Of a DNA stretch of 64,000 nucleotides, positions 61,333 through 64,000 are shown piece after piece. The notes under the pieces were generated by a model. It was not told the DNA's origin and did no database searches. It was given only the letters and a program-made list of their open reading frames with translations. Origin of the DNA: Clostridium sp. CAG:567 (GTDB lineage: Bacteria; Bacillota; Clostridia; TANB77; CAG-508). Within the stretch, counting starts at the first letter, position 1. Every line of letters begins with the position of its first letter. The stretch is taken from the NCBI GenBank assembly GCA_000437855.1, contig FR902170.1, positions 35,588 to 99,587 on the forward strand, written 5' to 3'. The translations under genes and the position numbers were made by a program.

Positions 61333-61923
61333 ATGAAAAAAAAAATTTATAATATAATTTTAATAATATTAGCACTTATACTTTTAGTAGTTATTTCAAT
61401 AATTGCCTTTAAACGTATAAACAATCAAATTAAAGAAAAAGAATTAATTAATACAGTAGCAGATATAAAGGTTAAATTAGAAGAAATAAAAGAGTCAGAA
61501 AATGATGAAAAAACCATTACAAAGTATAAAGGGTACGATATAGTAGGAATAATTGAAATTCCAAAAATAAATATTGAATATCCAATAATAAATCAAACAA
61601 GCGACGAAACAATGGCATTATCAATTACAAAGTTTTGGGGAAACAATGTAAATGATATTGGTAATTTTACAATGGCAGGACATAACTATTTTGATGGAAC
61701 AATGTTTAGCAATACAAATAAGCTAAATATAGAAGATACCATTAAAATGACAGATTTAGATGGAAAAACAATAGAATATAAAGTGTTTGACAAATATATA
61801 ATTGATCCAAATGATGTAAAGTGTGTACAAAGCGTGAAAGAAAATACAAGAGAAATTACACTTATAACTTGCATTAATGGAAGAAATAATAGACTTGTAG
61901 TAAAAGCGAGAGAAAATATTTAA
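61333..61923 (+). CDS. Sortase
   Basis: The protein (196 residues) has an N-terminal membrane anchor (~6-27) and the sortase fold with IVGIIEIPKINIEYPI, the catalytic His in FTMAGHNYFDGTMF, the catalytic Cys in REITLITCIN and the Arg in NNRLVVKARE. The TLITC form and small size suggest a class B- or D-like housekeeping or dedicated sortase, but I cannot fix the class. It lies between its likely substrate (LPITG protein) and the DUF11-repeat protein. It has no clear RBS and is probably coupled to the upstream gene. Confidence 0.9.
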   Translation: MKKKIYNIILIILALILLVVISIIAFKRINNQIKEKELINTVADIKVKLEEIKESENDEKTITKYKGYDIVGIIEIPKINIEYPIINQTSDETMALSITKFWGNNVNDIGNFTMAGHNYFDGTMFSNTNKLNIEDTIKMTDLDGKTIEYKVFDKYIIDPNDVKCVQSVKENTREITLITCINGRNNRLVVKARENI

Positions 61924-61951
61924 AATTTGGTAAAAAGGGGGCACCAAAACA

Positions 61952-64000
61952 ATGAAAGCAACACTCAGCTATAAGAGTAAAAGAAATATTATAATTGCTA
62001 GTGTAATTGTTGCATTACTAGCAGGTATTTCTACAGCAGGTTATTTCTACATAAAAGGAAATGACGAAACTGCAAGAGCATTCACACAAGATAATATAAC
62101 AACTGGAGAGCAAACACAAACAGAAGGCGGACAACAAGGAAATCCAGAACAAAATCCAGAGCAACCATTAACTCCAGATAGCCAAGGAGATAATAATGGA
62201 GATCAATCACAAGGAAACCAAAACCAAGGCAATCAACCAAATACAAATAACAACGGAACACCTAACCAGGAAAATGGTCAAGTACCAAGCGGAGAATTTG
62301 TAACAGAAGAGGTTGAAGAAAGAACAGTATTAGTGAGTGAAGACTATATGGTAGAATGGACACCAACAAATATTTTAGCTAATACTACAACAAGTAACCT
62401 TGGAATAGTACGTCCAATTATAACTGCTAGCAAAACAGCTGATAAAACAGCAGTTGTAGAAGGAGAAATTATTACATATACTATTACTGCAACAAATAGC
62501 GGAAGAGCTGATGGAAAAGCAGTTATAAAAGATACAATTCCAACAGGAACAACATTTGTTGAAGGAAGTATAAAAGTAAATAATGAAAATACAAATTATA
62601 CAGCAGAAGATTTACAAAATGGAATAGAAGTAAATGTTTCAAAACAAAATGAACAAGGTGATGGAAAAACAGAATTAGTATTTCAAGTAAGAGTAAATGG
62701 CTTGGAATCTGATGAAAATGATAAAAAAGAATTAGTAGGTGTAGTAGAAAACAAAGCAACAGTAAATGAGATTCCAACAGAAGAGGTTAAAACACCTGTA
62801 ATAATATTCTTTAAAAACGCAGAACAATCAACTGTAAAAGCAGGAGAAAGAATCCTATACACTATAACACTTGTAAATTCTAGCGAAGTATCAGGAAAAG
62901 TTATTGTAAAAGATGAAGCTCCAGAAAATACAACATTTGTTGAAGGAAGCATTAAAGTTAATGGAGTTGAAAAAGCTGAATTAACTGAAGAAAACTTAAA
63001 AAACGGAATAGAAGTTGAAGTTAAAGAAAACAGTGAAGTAACACTAACATTTGAAGTAACAGTAAATGAACAAAATAGTTTAAACGATGGAGACATTATT
63101 AAAAATACAGCTTATGTAAATGAAGAACCATCAGAAGAAATAGAAACAGAATTCAATAAACCAGTAATTAACAGCGAAAAAATAGCTGATAAAACTGCAG
63201 TAGTTGCAGGAGAAAAATTAACATATACAATAAAAGTAACAAATACAGGAAAAGCAGATGGAACAGCAACAGTAAAAGATGAAGTTCCAACAGGAACAGA
63301 GCTTGTTGAAGGAAGTATTGCAATTAATGGAAGCATTAAATCAAGCTTAACTGAAAAAGACTTAAAAGAAGGAATTGAAGTAGATGTTTCAAAGGCAAAT
63401 GAAAATGAAGCAGGAACAGCAACAGTAAGTTTTGAAGTAATAGTAAAACAAGGAACAACAGGAATGCTAACAAATAAAGCTACTGTAAACGAAATTCCAA
63501 CAGATGAAGTTAAAACACCAGTTATAACATTTAGTAAAAAAGCAGAACAATCAACTGTAAAAGCAGGAGAAAAAATTCTATACACTATAACACTTGTAAA
63601 TTCTAGCGAAGTATCAGGAAAAGTTATTGTAAAAGATGAAGCTCCAGAAAATACAACATTTGTTGAAGGAAGCATTAAAGTTAATGGAGTTGAAAAAGCT
63701 GAATTAACTGAAGAAAACTTAAAAAACGGAATAGAAGTTGAAGTTAAAGAAAACAGTGAAGTAACAGTAACATTTGAAGTAACAGTAAATGAACAAAATA
63801 GATTAAATGATGGAGACATTATTAAAAATACCGCTTATGTAAATGAAAAACCATCAGAAGAAACAGAAACAGAATTCAATAAACCAGTAATTAGCAGTGA
63901 AAAAATAGCTAATAAGACTGCGGTAGTTGAAGGAGAAGAGCTAACATATATAATAAATGTTACAAATACAGGAAAAGCTGATGGAAAAGCAATAATAAAA
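61952..64000 (+). CDS. DUF11-repeat cell-surface protein, 3' end outside window
   Basis: ATG 61952 has AAGGGGG ten bases upstream, and the frame stays open to the window end (683 codons). A signal anchor (~12-35, NIIIASVIVALLAGISTAGY) is followed by a Gln/Asn/Gly/Pro-rich spacer (~45-115) and then alternating ~120-residue DUF11-type domains. One type opens SKTADKTAVVEGEIITYTIT, the other EQSTVKAGERILYTITLVNS; each carries D-x-x-P-x-x-T-x-(F/L)-VEGSI. Such repeats form stiff stalks. The C-terminal anchor lies outside. It is probably a partner or substrate of the upstream sortase. Confidence 0.85.
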   Translation, partial: MKATLSYKSKRNIIIASVIVALLAGISTAGYFYIKGNDETARAFTQDNITTGEQTQTEGGQQGNPEQNPEQPLTPDSQGDNNGDQSQGNQNQGNQPNTNNNGTPNQENGQVPSGEFVTEEVEERTVLVSEDYMVEWTPTNILANTTTSNLGIVRPIITASKTADKTAVVEGEIITYTITATNSGRADGKAVIKDTIPTGTTFVEGSIKVNNENTNYTAEDLQNGIEVNVSKQNEQGDGKTELVFQVRVNGLESDENDKKELVGVVENKATVNEIPTEEVKTPVIIFFKNAEQSTVKAGERILYTITLVNSSEVSGKVIVKDEAPENTTFVEGSIKVNGVEKAELTEENLKNGIEVEVKENSEVTLTFEVTVNEQNSLNDGDIIKNTAYVNEEPSEEIETEFNKPVINSEKIADKTAVVAGEKLTYTIKVTNTGKADGTATVKDEVPTGTELVEGSIAINGSIKSSLTEKDLKEGIEVDVSKANENEAGTATVSFEVIVKQGTTGMLTNKATVNEIPTDEVKTPVITFSKKAEQSTVKAGEKILYTITLVNSSEVSGKVIVKDEAPENTTFVEGSIKVNGVEKAELTEENLKNGIEVEVKENSEVTVTFEVTVNEQNRLNDGDIIKNTAYVNEKPSEETETEFNKPVISSEKIANKTAVVEGEELTYIINVTNTGKADGKAIIK
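62819..63200 (+). repeat. Near-identical internal repeat, copy 1 (period 723 bases)
   Basis: Bases from GCAGAACAATCAACTGTAAA onward recur at 63542 with only scattered differences over ~380 bases. The period of 723 bases is 241 codons, i.e. two DUF11 domains. Confidence 0.85.
63542..63923 (+). repeat. Near-identical internal repeat, copy 2
   Basis: Second copy of the repeat at 62819. Differences include AGAATCC/AAAATTC, ACACTAAC/ACAGTAAC and AGTTTAAAC/AGATTAAAT. The following domain diverges again. Confidence 0.85.

Noticed and set aside
62683..63819. Minus-strand open frames (137 and 235 residues) opposite the DUF11 gene
   Set aside because: They are Ser/Phe/Thr-rich shadows that repeat because the plus-strand gene repeats.

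Overview
The window is AT-rich (my rough estimate is about 30% GC) and reads as the chromosome of an endospore-forming, anaerobic, low-GC Clostridia bacterium, probably an uncultured gut lineage. The evidence is gene content: sporulation genes yyaC, spoIVFA, spoIVFB and the tiny spoVM; a class III NrdD relative; a minimal SufC-SufB pair; standard Firmicutes blocks (rimP-nusA-ylxR-ylxQ-infB-rbfA-nrnA-truB, hrcA-grpE-dnaK-dnaJ, rpsF-ssb-rpsR); and the widespread clostridial prepilin-like N-terminus GITLIALVVTIVVLLILAG. I see no rRNA, tRNA, CRISPR array, transposase gene or intact prophage.

Layout. 1-4.9 kb: 3' part of a degenerate NrdD-like gene, a DUF4116 gene, and a sporulation cluster. 5-7.1 kb: membrane-bound XRE regulator, LemA and a DUF3137-like protein. 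7.2-8.3 kb: rpsF-ssb-rpsR. 8.4-16.3 kb: patatin, bactofilin-like membrane protein, nth, spoVM facing rpmB, tcdA, ruvA, rarA, SPFH/NfeD. 16.4-19 kb: a eukaryote-type UDP-sugar pyrophosphorylase next to a GlmU whose uridylyltransferase half looks dead. 19-25 kb: DUF421/DUF4363, dapB, dapA and sufCB. 25.1-26.8 kb and 44.5-46.7 kb: two surface-protein genes with prepilin-like N-termini, each behind a similar leader (small ORF, GAAA hairpin, terminator-like hairpin, RBS-proximal hairpin), and each with a GC-rich 3' end of the kind diversified by diversity-generating retroelements (DGRs). No reverse transcriptase is in the window. 27-30.5 kb: arginase family and mutS2. 30.6-38.3 kb: translation and transcription operon. 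39-44.4 kb: DUF4153 protein, a probable 6S RNA, prmC-whiA-hemW. 46.8-51.6 kb: heat-shock operon with a frameshifted hrcA. 51.7-59.7 kb: PBP1A, cysS, DUF1189, ftsH and a leaderless rluA. 60.3-64 kb: a surface module (LPITG protein, sortase, DUF11-repeat protein running off the end).

Most interesting: (1) the paired candidate DGR target genes and their shared, partly covarying leader; (2) the NrdD-like protein lacking both the thiyl-radical cysteine and the glycyl-radical domain; (3) the apparent division of labour between the UAP-type enzyme and the degenerate GlmU; (4) long intercistronic hairpins just after ruvA, whiA and grpE, two of which share an internal motif although their arms differ; (5) GGGAC-type palindromes, one of which encodes the C-terminus of RluA; (6) a 25-residue SpoVM in its conserved place next to rpmB. 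All functional statements come from sequence reading and memory of protein families; no searches were run.
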